In this document: piece by piece, positions 52,780 to 64,000 of the stretch
Layout of the letters: every line of letters starts with the position of its first letter
How positions within the stretch are numbered: position 1 is the stretch's first letter
Assembly (NCBI GenBank): GCA_025766275.1
Contig: JAFKAC010000086.1
Coordinates: 181,420-245,419 of the forward strand
Length of the DNA stretch: 64,000 bases
Direction: 5' to 3'
Source: Lactarius indigo
Lineage: Eukaryota; Basidiomycota; Agaricomycetes; Russulales; Russulaceae
Notes under the pieces: model-generated
Told to the model about the DNA's origin: nothing
Databases searched by the model: none
Seen by the model: only the letters and a program-made list of their open reading frames with translations
Translations under genes and position numbers: made by a program

Positions 52780-55763
52780 ATGAAGCGGCCTTCCGACCCA
52801 AGTTCTGCTTTGACTCCCGAGTCAAAGCACGCAAAGCTGGCACCTCCGTCCTCTCCGGTGCTCCGCATTCCTTTACGCACGCTCCTGAATTTAAGCATAA
52901 AACTACAAAGCTTCGAAGAAGAAGATACTCATGGGCAGTCCAAGCTCAGCAAGATTTATGCGGCCGTTCGTCCAAGTGCTGTGATATTACTTGGTAACGA
53001 GGACGTCATCGAGGAGGACGGTTTTATAAGAAACGTTCGAGAGCAAAGCGTAGATTTCTATGACGTGTTGAGAAAGGCGGTGCAGGTGGAAGCGTGTGAG
53101 GGGGACATTGTCGCTCTAATCACTCATAGTAAGTTATGTGCACTTTTGTCCTCAGATGGCTCCAGTCATAAATGTTTTTCAGCGTAATGAAGACCAGTCG
53201 ACCCGAGAAGAGTGGATTACTGTGTAAGCTGACCTGTTATCCCTTGCAACACTTTGGTAATGTCCCACAGATCCACTCGAGCCTCCGGCAAGGAAAGTTT
53301 CTATGGAGTCGCAGAATAGGGGTAAGTCCCAACCTTTCAAACGTAGCATCTTACATCATTGTCAGTAGCCATCGAAAATTCTTGGACCGCAAAATTTGTC
53401 AACCCATCTCCGCTCGAGGGCCTAAAAGAGCACATCGCTGAACAACTTGAATTGGGGTTGTCTTCAACCACAACCGTATGGGCGCTACTGTTCAATTATC
53501 CAGTCATCTGGGATGGGAAAATCGCGCCTGCTCGACGAGTTCTCGAAGAGCTATTTTATGATCCCCATTAACCTACGTCATTCAGAGGGTCAAGGTACGT
53601 ACGTCCTATCACTTTTTGTTCTATGGCTCACCAGACCTATCTCGAAGGCTATCCCCCTGCCGACCACAAGGTTCGCAACTTTCTCACGGACGGTGGTCGA
53701 GTAATCCCACATTCATCGGCCAAATACCTCATGCAACACTTCCTCCTCGCGTTGTTCGATAAGACCGCGGTGGTCCTGAAAGAGATGGGTCCTACCAAAT
53801 TTGAACGAATACAAAATTTCCGGGACTTCATGTCGAAAGACCAATCAATGGGCTCTGCCGGGAAGAACAGGAATAAGTTCTACGAGGAAGTGATTGCTAA
53901 GGCATCTGTACGTCGCGGTTTCTTCATGCGTTTCGTTCCCTTTAACACCACTGGTTTCAAAGGAATACGAGTCTCATGGTGAGTTAGGCGGCGCTGAATT
54001 ATCGACAGCACTGAAGGCCCTCCAAAATGTGCTTAATTCTGGCGATAAAAAATCGTTTGAACACTCCATCTACATCGGAAACGATCCTCCTGGAGATGAG
54101 AGTAGTAGAGTTGTTGACATCTTCGTCGCGTTCGATGAAGCCCATACGCTAGCGGATTCCTTCGACGACCAGAATGAATCTCGTTTTGTTGTCCTTCGAC
54201 GTATACTTAGTTCAATCTCATCGGAGCCGCTCTTCTCGTTCTTTCTTTCCACCACTGGCAAGATCACGCAATTTGGTCAGCCACGTGGTCAGGACGCATC
54301 CAATCGCATCAATGAGGGCAAACTCACAACACCCCGCCCCTACATTTACCTCGGATTTGACCAGCTCATGCAAAGTCAGAAGGTTTTAGTTCGATGGAGA
54401 CTCTTGACCACGTCACCTCCCTAGAGTGTATTGCTCACATGGGAAGGCCACTGTAAGTCACATTTTTTTGTGTCTCCTACAGTTCCTCATATTTTCTAGA
54501 TGGGGTACACGCTATGACCACGGCAATGAGGAAATCCGTGTGAATCTACTCGACTTTGCCGTTCAAAAGCTATTGTGTGGGAAACCAGGAGATAAAAGTC
54601 TCACGGAAGCTCAGATGTACGCGGTGTTGTCGCAGCGCTTAGCGCTTGATATCAACACACCCCAATACCTCTTCAACTCAGCAAGCCCCCTCGACGCCAT
54701 GCGAACCATGCATGAACAAATAGCGAACCACATGCGCGTCTGCGTGGCGGTTGGAGGCGGAATCGAATCTCTGCGCGGCATTGCGCCATCTGAGCCCATC
54801 CTCTCGGAGGCGGCATCTGATATCATGTTATCCAAGGAATTCGACTTGCCTCGTGCCCTGTCATTGGTCCTGACTGGGTTCAGCGTAGACCAAGGAGATC
54901 GCGGAGAATTATTGGTGGCCGCTTTCTTCGCTTGGGCCCGTGACAGGGCTATCAAACAACAACTTCCTCGACCTAGGGAACGGGTTTGTTTTCATTTCCG
55001 GTCAACGATCTCTTCGAACATTTGTTTTCTAAACCAACATTCGAAAGGATGTCGGACTTCTTGCCGTCCCTCTGTTACACAAGGCCACAAAGACCGCTTC
55101 GGAAAAGTGTTTGGAAAAGGACAGGCCACGATGCACTTTAATCACGTCGTCAAACCACAGGTACAGAAGCTTCTGGCGCGTCGATTTCTCCTTTATTTCA
55201 TGACGCGCGGTGCGGCTGCTTTAGGCGCCAACTGTCAACCCGGATTTGACGCCGTGTACCCATACTTATACGACAGCTTCGACCTCGACGTCAAGAAAGT
55301 CGGTTTTATAATCGTTCAAGTCAAGAACGATTCAAACACCTCTCGATCCGACGACCTCAAAATATTTCAAAATATGGATCCCTTCAAATGTGGCATCCTC
55401 GATCTTTCCGATACGGAGGATGGTCAATTTCCCATTCCAATCATCCGCATCGTATTCTCCATCTCCGGCCCAGATAGCATCACTTGCATGGACTATAACA
55501 AACCATCGGATGGTGCGGTGAGCCTTGGAAAGGACGGACAACCGCTGTTCACATCCTACGACTTCATGTGCTCGGGGATTGGCCTTTTTGGACCAGTAGG
55601 AGACTCGCTCGAGGTCTGGAGAGCGTTGGTGAATAAGCCGGATCGGTGGAGTTCATTCTACAATGTGCCGGTGCCTAATGTACTTCGTTCTCAACTCCCT
55701 GGTTGTGGGGACCGTGAAGGGCATTTCGACTCTTGGTTGGGTGTGCCTGCATTTCCGAAATAA
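52780..55763 (+). pseudogene. Crinkler-type P-loop NTPase-nuclease protein, frameshifted
   Basis: ATG 52780 opens an S/P-rich N-terminus. Walker A SSGMGKSR lies at 53504-53527. After a GTACGT...CGAAG intron (about 53,595-53,649) comes YPPADHKVRNFLTDGG. Walker B is VVDIFVAFDEAHTL (about 54,110-54,150), followed by GMGRPL/WGTRY-type sequence at 54,440-54,510. The C-terminal part has GFDAVYPY (55,243-55,266) and IIVQVKND (55,308-55,331). The D...QVK pair is the pattern of a restriction-endonuclease-like nuclease. This NTPase-plus-nuclease layout is that of Crinkler/CR proteins, which some authors derive from transposons. Frame changes occur near 53,450-53,495, 54,380-54,400, 54,990 and 55,070, so it is probably not functional. 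No secretion signal is visible. Confidence 0.68.
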
Positions 55764-56237
55764 CCTGTACGTTACGTTACAGTAGTACTGTATAACATAA
55801 TACGTATGCTTGTCACAATATCGTATTTCGGGCTTCGGGCGAATTTTGTTGACACGACTGACCCAATCACGGCACGGCATTGAGGGTGTCTCAAACTCAA
55901 TTGTGGTGTATAAACGAATATGTACAGGCACGAAGGTGTATGCACCTCATACGCAGCTATTCATTCTGTCCGTGCCCGTGCGTTCTTATTGTATTGTCTC
56001 GACTCCAGTGTTTCAGGCCGTAATCGAGCCTCTGGGTTCTATCCCCGGCGTCGCAAGTGCTACATCCTCCGGGGGTGCCCACGCTGGTTATCAAATGTGC
56101 CAGCGACCATTCGGCTCCAGTTCTGGGAGCGGCTACACCTTCATTTGGTACTCCTCTCGGTCTGACTCAAGCATTCAGTCACCACCCGTGATCCCCCAAT
56201 CCAAGACTGGTATGTTCATTTTGACGCACTCACGGTA
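55764..56237 (+). pseudogene. Fragment of the unnamed family also seen at 17.8-18.5 kb
   Basis: Contains GGAHAGYQMCQRPFGSSSGS and then SKTGMFIL, matching the minus-strand fragment near 18,150-18,050. It ends at the junction with a CACTA 3' fragment (56,238). Too short for a name. Confidence 0.4.
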
Positions 56238-56780
56238 GATTTTTGTGCAGGAACGTGTTTGCCACCTGTCATCGATGTCATCATTGAATGTTATTGAACC
56301 CTGGACATTATTTGTCACCCCTCAAAATCAGTGGGCATGAAGTGATACATATTCTTCCAATGGACAGGGTACGGTTATATCCGAATTGACGGCGCAATGG
56401 GACACATGGCGAAGGAATTTCGACCAACAGCTCATGCAGGCGTGCTTCATGTGCACAGAAGACCTCGACGTAGACGACCTGACCGAGGAATGAGTCACCA
56501 TCGCCGACTAATCTTGCTAGTGGCAAGCAATATCTAAAGCCTGACGGCCGAAGGTGAGCGTAAATACGACTTGCATAACATTCGAGATTTAACGCGCACA
56601 AAGACACGTAGGAAGGTGGTTTCGAGAGAATAAATTCGCGAGAGATTATGATTACGATCTGATGTATACACAGGGACAGGATTGAGATAATCTGAGTACG
56701 GGATACACTAAACGACTTTCGTAGCAAATGACCTCACAAGGCGCAAAATGGAAGTACACGAGGGAACGTGAGGTGACGGC
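56238..56780 (+). mobile_element. Tnp2 CACTA 3' fragment, third copy
   Basis: Matches 63,183-63,820, with deletions. It begins GATTTTTGTGCAGGAACG (inside the last transposase exon), keeps the MDRVR-YPN end and stop region (about 56,365-56,388), then the 3' non-coding sequence to GGGAACGTGAGGTGA. It is more diverged than the other two copies. Confidence 0.82.
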
Positions 56781-57117
56781 GAAATCACGCAGTAAACATA
56801 GACAACCCGTGCAAGTAGTTTGAGATAATCACGTTTGAGCGATAAGAGGAAGCCAGTGGTTCCAAGAGATTCAAGACGCATCAAAAAGAGGAGGAAAGAG
56901 GAAGTGATAGTAAGTCCACCTGAGACAGAAGGTAATGACGCGGGCGAAAGGAAGAGCGAAGAGAGGGAGGAATGGAAAGTTTAACAAAGAGAGCGGGAGG
57001 ACACGTCGAGGATGGCATACGTGCAGGTGTAGGATTGTAGATTAAGCGGAAGGAATGGGTAGGAGCGAATGAGCACCCTTGAACAGAGGAAGCGGAAGCC
57101 TGAGGACAGAGCGATGG

Positions 57118-58440
57118 ACACCGCCACGGTCCGGTGGAGGCTGGCGGAACGACGGACCAATGCTCATGTTCGGTTGACAGTCGGTTGACGTTTCGACTGT
57201 CTAGTTGAAGTATCTCTGGCCATCACCCACGTTCCACTACTACTGTACCACCTCTCGTTCTCCCTCCTCCATGATGTCTCTGCTACTGGCTCTGCTAGTT
57301 ATCTCTCTCACCTGAACGACTCCCTTCACGAGCAATCTCGACGCGCACTCTGATGGCCTCGGTGGGAGCGTTCGTTGCTCTCCCGTCCCTCTCCTCGGCC
57401 TAGAGTACCCCGTCTTCAAGATTTTCAAGCTCCTCAAAAAGTTCCCCTCGACGCACCGTCTGGCCGTTTCGGTGGGTGCTTTCGCTGCTCTCTTTCCTGT
57501 GCCTCGGTGATGCTCACCACCTCATCGTTCGCTCTACCTCTACCCCAAACCACCAGTAAGGGTCTACTTCTCCTGCGTTGATGCAGACAAAGAAATGAGT
57601 CATCCTCTAGATTCGGGGCATGGTCACCACTCTCAAGAACCACTCTTCCCGACAGCACAGATTTCTGGGCCGGAGGCTTGATTCTTGATTCTTGATTCCT
57701 ACTCCGTGCCCCCCTCCGCCGTCGTTGTGACCCGACCGTTAGGCCGCCACTCTCTTGTGCTATCGTAGAGGTGCTGCGGCAGCGAGCTGTGTCGCGATAC
57801 CTTTGGCACTTGGGGGCGCGTCCAAGCCTGCTGCAAGAGGAAAGTGGGTCAGGGCGGGAGTGGTGAACCGCCGCCCAATCGCGGGTCTGTTGCGACGAGT
57901 GGATGGTCCGTATCGGTACGTGTTCCGCGTATTTCTCTGACGATTCTGGCACTCACGAATGATTTCTCCAGGACTCGAGGCGGCACTCTTGACGGAGCTC
58001 ACTTGCTTGTTTTCAGGATGGTCCCCGACTTTCGTAGTCCAGATCACATTCACTTCAATACAGTGTAGACGATGTCTTTATCTCGTTCAACGTACTCACT
58101 CCTGATTATCCCAACACGGGCCATCGTTGTTCGTTGTTTTGAATTTTTATGTCATGCCCACATCTCTGTGTTTCTGTCCGCTTCTGTCCTCGACTCATGA
58201 GACCTATTTCTTTTTTCTTGAAACCCCTGGGACATTCTAGACGGTCGGATGTGCTAGCTTCCATCGTGAGTGTACCTCGGTGGTTTCTCACCATGTACGC
58301 TGATGTATCCAAACCTCAGATCTCATCTATACGGGGTTCCATATACCCGGGCACGAGGCCGACCATCCCCCGGCTGACATTGTCTTTGATCCATCACCGT
58401 CATGCCTGCCCGACGGCTATGGCCTTGATTGCCATCAGGC
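57118..58440. repeat. GC-rich patchwork repeat, copy D (inverted)
   Basis: The reverse complement of this stretch matches copy C (from 57,120) and copy B (to about 58,230). It then shows a block GGGCACGAGGCCGACCATC near 58,351 that matches the GHEAGH-coding block of the duplicated segment (about 21,520-21,545) after an unrelated 100-bp insertion. This places the GC repeat and the duplicated segment in one ancestral unit. Confidence 0.78.
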
Positions 58441-59402
58441 TTTTGCGACGGTGACCCTGCCGCACGCTTGTGATTCACACGTCAATCCGTTAGGCTTACA
58501 CATCGTGTCACGACTAGGACATTCGGCAGATTCTGATGTCCAACCCAGAAGGAGAGTGGTACTACGGTCACGGTCCCAAATGTCGTGGTTTGCCTGTTAC
58601 ATAATCCCGACTTGCGGGGGACCGGATCGGGCCGGTTCCCGAGAGGATTCGTCCTCGCCTCAGCGCGGACGTCTCGTGCCCTAATTTGTGGACTACGACC
58701 TTCGGTCGTTACTGTACCTCGTCCCCCGTTCCTTCCCTATTGATTACCAATGTTTCTATAAGATACTCTCTCGGATCAAGCGCGAGCACGCCGAGCCCAA
58801 CAACACAAGGGCGACGCTACACACTGCTCTCTACCTCGCCGCCTCGATTCCCCCTTATCACATTCGTTTTCGGCCTCGGTCCACTTTTCTTACTATACAC
58901 CTGACTTGTCTCTAAGACCCTGCGTCTCGATTTGTGTCCTGTGACTCTGCGTCTTGACGACGCGTTTATGTTTACGCCTGATGGTTCGTGTTACTCACTT
59001 TCATTCTATTTACAAATTATGCAGTAGTGTAAAATGTACTCAGTGGACTGTGAATGCAACTCAGAGGAGTGTTCTCAAATCCGTCCAACTGTCTGTCTTC
59101 GCGCTCTCAAATTCTGCTCTATAACTCTTTTATTCTCAAGCTTTCGGCGCGCGCACTCACGTGTGATGCGTTACATAATCTCGTTACACTTGCACTAAGT
59201 ACTCTGATACTTTCCTACTACTCTTAATGTTGGTTGGTAACAATGATACGGCGATTCCGGGAGTGTTAATTGGAAAATTCGAAGTTATGTAATCGAGATG
59301 TCAGCAGATATGCATTGTTCTTGGTTCTTCGCGTCCTTACTTTGTCGACTCCAAATTTCCACTCTCGTGCATCCTTTGGTCTTCGATTCAATTTCTGCTG
59401 CT
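58441..59402. other. 5' flank of the Tnp2 element, no gene recognised
   Basis: Open frames such as 58686-58904 have no motif. An AT-richer part with TATTTACAAATTATGCAG (59,008-59,025) precedes the transposase start and may hold the element's promoter. No terminal inverted repeat was identified. Confidence 0.3.
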
Positions 59403-62400
59403 ATGTCTACGAATGATTTCTCTCTTCTGGAAGCAGAGCTTTCTGCACGCTCTGAGTGGATACCCAACATTGGCTCTTTGCAATATGTCAATGACCCCGT
59501 TCACGGCGGCCCTTACCAGTCTCAAGACTTGTGGCAAATCAGGCGCCCAAATGTCGGCCTATATGCATTGACATCAGCTCGAACGAATCAAATCTATCTT
59601 GAGCACGAAAGTCGCCTTTGTGACATTCTGAATATGCTGGAAGCAATCGACGCCACCAACAGGAAGGAGAGCTTGGAAGACCATGTTCTTCAAGAGTTGA
59701 TCAGGATAAACCGATTAAAGGGAATCGAATGGTCTGGTCAACGCAGTAAAAGAGGCGTCAGGGACCATAGCGCCATGGTCAACACAGGTTATAGTCATAC
59801 TCTTGCTTGATGTCACCGTTTCTGATGATGCCCTAGAAAGCTACTTCGTGACGAGACATCCTAGGAATCCAACCCTTCTTGCTATTTATATGACCACACT
59901 GGTGATGTATGTTTTATATCGCCTTCCCCGTCGCGGCGCAGCTGTCCTACTTGCTGGAATGAGGAGTATCTTGAACAGTCAAGGATCTCTTCGTTCGTTG
60001 GCGGGCGAACTGCCGAAGGACCCACGAAAACTCCTAATGACATATGACCTAGATCCAGTCACTCGAAGCTATGTTTGCTGCCCTTCATGTCACTTTCTCT
60101 ACGAATACTCCCTCATTAAGACAAATAAAAGGAAAGCATCCAAGTCTTTTGACGACCGTCAGGACTCCTCCGAGAAGGTCGACAGCGAAATGGCAGAAGA
60201 TAGTCGGCTCGTTGTCTCCATCCCGAAATACTGTACACACCGCCGGGTTCCTTCCAGCTCCAGCTGTGGCGGACCCTTATTTGGCACCGTTAGTATCAAT
60301 GCCAAGACTTATACCATTCCTCTATGCAAATATGAAGTACAAGATCTGAAGCAGTGGGTCGGGCGACTGCTCTCCAGGCCCACCATCGAAGAGCACATCT
60401 TTAAAGCCTTTCGGAGACCTCGAAAACAGTACATGGAAGACATGTGGGATGCAGGCCACTTGTGCAAGATCCTTCTGAGGAAGGATGAACGGTTTCTCCC
60501 TGGGCCGGCAGATGAAATACGCCTAGCGTTTTCATTCTCGATGGATAGCTTTAACCCGTACCACATGAAAGAAGCTAAACAATCTGTTTCGTGACTGCTA
60601 TTTGGTTGATCTTGGTCAATCTCCCCGCCCACCTGCGATACCGTCCCGAAAATATGTTCCTCGCTGGCGTAATTCCTGGACCAAGGAAGCCTTCGCTTTC
60701 TGACATCAACCACAGTTTAAAACTTCTTGTGGACGTATTGTTGGAGTTCTTTGATCCAGGCGTCCTGTATTCTCGAACGGCAAGACACAAACAAGGTTGC
60801 CGGGTTCGGGCAATACTTGTCCCCGTTGTCTCTGATATGCTGGCTGCACGGCAGGCTGGTGGGTTTGCGAGCGCAACGGCAACTTACTTCTGCACACACT
60901 GCTACTTAAAAGTGCAAGACATCGAAAACCTGGACAGAAAGACTTGGCCACCACGAGACGTTGTTGAACACCTCAAAGTTGCAAAGCAATGGCGCGATGC
61001 AGAAACTTTCGACGGCCAAGAAACCCTTTTCAAAACTCATGGGATCAGGTGGTCCCCGCTTCTCGATTTGCCGTATTGGAACCCCATTCTATTCACGGCC
61101 ATTGAGCCTATGCACGTATTTGACGCAGGGCTTTTCCAGAATCATTGTCGACAGGTCTGGGGTATCAACACATCCACTGTGGGAGGTGACAGGACTGCGA
61201 CGTCTACCACTAAAACAACTCCAAGGCCGTCAGATTCCGAAATGAAGAAGTGGTACGACATCATACGCACAACTGAGCAGCACGATCGTCTTCTGGAGCA
61301 ACTCAATGGAAGGGACTGCGCTCGCGATACCCTCTGGCATATCTGCGCTGACCATAACTTGCGTCGCACAGGTAACAAGTGGCAATTAGCTATAACTATC
61401 ATTGAATGGGTAGGTTTTTGGGCTTTTAGATGAATAAAATGAAGAACTTGTGTTGGATGCAGCGCCAGGCTACATCACTCGACGTCATCAAAATGCCGGC
61501 ATCCCACTCCACTGAGAAAGCGCGCCATTCCTCCTCTACAGCTTTCTTCGCTTCTGAGACTGAGACTGAGACTGGTGATGAACCCCGAAGTGTTCGGGAG
61601 GGGAGTATCACTACCGATGACTGGTACGGTGTCAATATGACTGAGATATATGCACGATCTGATCCTCTCCTAATTTAGGTCGCGTCAGCTCGCACTCTGA
61701 GTGAAGACCAAGTTCCTTCTGAAGATCAGCTGAAAGACGTCGAAAAGTGCTTCCAACAGCTCATTGATCGTGCTGCACGGAACACTGTTTTGCGGGCTAA
61801 AAAAATTATCCTTCAATTTGTCTGCCGAGACTCCTGTAAGATGTCCCAGGATAAACTGAAGGGACTTCGCACCAAGGAAGAGCTATACGTCGCAGCTGCT
61901 GGATGGGTATGTGTGTAGTGTATTTGATCGAGTAACTTTACATCATTTCCAGTTAGGTACAAGCGAATTGTCCTCTCCAAGAGCTTCCTACCCAGAAGCG
62001 AACAACTTCCTCTGGAAATTCCGCGATACTTGGAAAGGATATTTTAGAGGCCGTTTGGGGAGACATGGATCGCACTGAACTTCCCTCCTGGGTTACACGA
62101 GCCCCTTTAAATTGGGGTACTGCGGCACGGGGTAAACTCAGTGCGAACAACTGGAGAGTTGTCTGCACAATCCACCTCCCCATCACCTTAATCAGACTTT
62201 GGGGAGACGACGCACCTGGTGACCGGAAAGCAATGCTGGAGAACTTCATGGATCTAGTGCGCGCCGTTCAACTTGCGAATTTACGCTCAATTTCTCGGGA
62301 CGAGATCAAGTTATACGAGAAATATATCTTTCGCTACGTGACGACATTCAAATCACTATATAAGGTGGCGAAGGTGAAGCCGATCCATCACGCGCCTTGC

Positions 62401-63329
62401 ACTATGGGGACGTTCTCAGAGGGTTTGGCCCTGCACACACACATGGCGCTGCCTTCTACGAACGGTACATCCATTCCATGCAGAGCAAGAACCATAACAT
62501 GAAGCTAGGTTTGCGTCTTGCTTCTAGATATAACCCTACCAAATACTTATTTTCGACAAGGTGAACTCGAGTTAACATTCATGCGTGCCTCGACGAGGGA
62601 GGCAAATCTACAAGCGCTACTCGCGGATGACAGTGAGGTCCGCTCACATGTTGGCGACCTTCTGGAAGCATACAAGAGTACTCTTGCTGAGGACGTCGCG
62701 GGACGCGCTTGGCCCATCTGATCGACGCAGTTCACTTGACACAACAAACAGATTTCGCATATGATAGAGAACGTCTACGTGAATCAAGGCTTCCCGATGC
62801 CGTACTAACAGCGTTCATACAATTCTTATATCGCAAACATCCGGATCTCAGGGCCAAGGATTCTACAGGAAGTTCTTCAACCACATCTGTATCTGCTCAG
62901 TTTTTGGACAAGTTCTCCCTCCGCGGTGTTCAGTACTCAACGGCAACCTGTCGGTCACGTGATAGCCACCTGTTTTTTCGATCCCCCCAGCATGAAAAGT
63001 CCGGCCAGATCACGCACATTTTCTTTCATACCCACGTTCCTGATTCACCCTCGTCTTCTTCTCGGGGTCAAGTTAGCCACCCGTCTGTTTACCTCTGCGT
63101 GCAGCCCTATGCCCCTCTTCAACACAGCCCAGATCTCAGGGAAATAGACCGAAGGTATAAACGATTTGGATTCGCCGGAGGATTTTTGTGCAGGAACGAG
63201 TTCGTGCCACCTGTCATCATTGAACCCTCGGACATCATTTGTCATATTGCAGTGACGCCCCTCGAAATCAGTGGACATGAAGTGATACATATTCTTCCAA
63301 TGGACAGGGTACGGTTCTATCCGAATTGA
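59403..63329 (+). CDS. Tnp2-type CACTA transposase, six exons with small frameshifts
   Basis: ATG 59403 opens MSTNDFSLLEAELS. Proposed exons are 59403-59787, 59837-61409, 61463-61630, 61679-61906, 61957-62508 and 62561-63329 (stop). Landmarks are the zinc-binding CCPSCHFLYEY (60,079), LPAHLRYRPENMFLAGVIPGP-type core (60,625-60,690), ATYFCTHCY, HGIRWSPLLDLPYWNP, and IEPMHVFDAGL with its conserved D/H. Then come RAPLNWGTAARGKLSANNW and the GELELTFMRAST tail. Such enzymes cut and move CACTA elements in the nucleus. One missing base near 60,592 breaks exon 2 (QSVS to TAIWLILVNL), and single-base deletions lie at about 62,391 and 62,696. The second and third of these bases are present in the truncated copy at 25-26.7 kb. 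As written the gene is not translatable in full. Confidence 0.88.
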
Positions 63330-64000
63330 CGGCGCAATGGACTCATGGCGAAGGAATTTTGACCAACAGCTCATGCAGGCGTGCTTCATGCGCACAGAAG
63401 ACCTCGACGTAGACGACCTGACCGAGGAATGAAGTCGCCATCAGGTGAGAATCCTGAGTAGTATGCACCCCTTGAGCGATGTTGCTCATGGATCATTGAC
63501 TCTAACCGTCGCACGGTACTCTTTTATTGGACACCCTCATCGCCGACTAATCTGCTAGTGGCAAGCAATATCTAAAGCATGGCGACCGAAGGTGAGCGTA
63601 AATACGACTTGCATAACATTCGAGATTTAAACGCACACAAAGACATGTAGGAAGGTGGTTTCGAGAGAATATATATTCGCGAGAGATTATGATTACGATC
63701 TGATGTATACACAGGGACAGGATTGAGATAATCTGAGTACGGGATATACTAAACGACTTTCGTTGCAAATGACCGCACAAGGCGCAAAATGGAAGTTACA
63801 CAAGGGAACGTGAGGTGAGCATCAGCATATGTCGCCAAATGCCGGGACACTTTATAATCATGATGACAATTTTCAGATAATTACAAAGCATAACAGGATC
63901 AAGGATTCAGAGCGTGGTTATTACAGTCCCTTAGACTCTTTCCCCTGAAGAGTCCCTGACCCGCTGCGACCGTCTCTCTTAAACTTCTTTCCTCCCTGGC
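62298..64000 (+). repeat. Inverted partner of 24,981-26,686
   Basis: Near-identical reverse complement of the truncated Tnp2 copy, from GACGAGATCAAGTTATACGA to the window end (CCTCCCTGGC pairs with GCCAGGGAGG at 24,981). The arms are about 1.7 kb and the spacer about 35.6 kb. The match may go on beyond the window. Confidence 0.9.

Noticed and set aside
60580..60610. Programmed ribosomal frameshift in the Tnp2 transposase
   Set aside because: No slippery heptamer or downstream structure is evident, and other single-base deletions in the same copy (62,391 and 62,696) are absent from the sister copy. Decay or sequencing error is simpler.

Overview
The window looks like a transposon-rich, gene-poor island from a filamentous basidiomycete, most likely an Agaricomycete. 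The evidence is short GT-AG introns of roughly 45-70 nt, Tnp2-type and Plavaka-type CACTA transposases, Ty1/copia and chromodomain Ty3/gypsy retrotransposons, and fungal families such as DUF6698 and a double-BTB protein. All family names were assigned by reading translations; no search was run.

Layout. Bases 1-15,360 are a retrotransposon nest. It holds a nearly complete copia element on the minus strand (3,647-8,645), a third copia LTR in the opposite orientation (1,804-2,058), and the chromodomain end (3,378-3,646, minus) and gag (9,347-10,642, plus) of gypsy elements. It also holds a four-copy tandem array of about 212 bp and the RNase H-integrase remnant of another gypsy element (12,555-14,726). 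Apart from the younger copia, this stretch is strongly CpG-depleted, and all seven in-frame stops of the gypsy pol are TGA. Composition changes near 15,360. Bases 15,360-31,500 are a patchwork of duplicated non-coding or decayed segments, a 288-bp mariner-like MITE, a fragment of the TGS1 cap hypermethylase, and the 3' half of a Tnp2 CACTA element (24,981-26,686, minus). A Plavaka element occupies 31,522-35,178 (minus). A probably intact DUF6698 gene follows (36,147-37,751, plus), then a decayed shugoshin C-terminus (38,215-38,790, plus).

Bases 41,800-44,500 hold the other apparently intact multi-exon gene (minus strand, function unknown). From 46,000 to 55,800 lie three broken genes: a double-BTB protein, a WD40-like protein and a Crinkler-type P-loop NTPase-nuclease. 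The right end (55,900-64,000) carries an almost complete Tnp2 CACTA element (59,403-63,329, plus) and further copies of the patchwork repeats. The last 1.7 kb of the window is an inverted near-identical copy of 24,981-26,686.

There is no operon-like cooperation here. The window reads as a place where elements insert into and rearrange one another, host gene fragments accumulate, and cytosine deamination plus single-base indels erode coding capacity. Some single-base indels could be residual assembly errors, and this should be checked before any gene is called dead.
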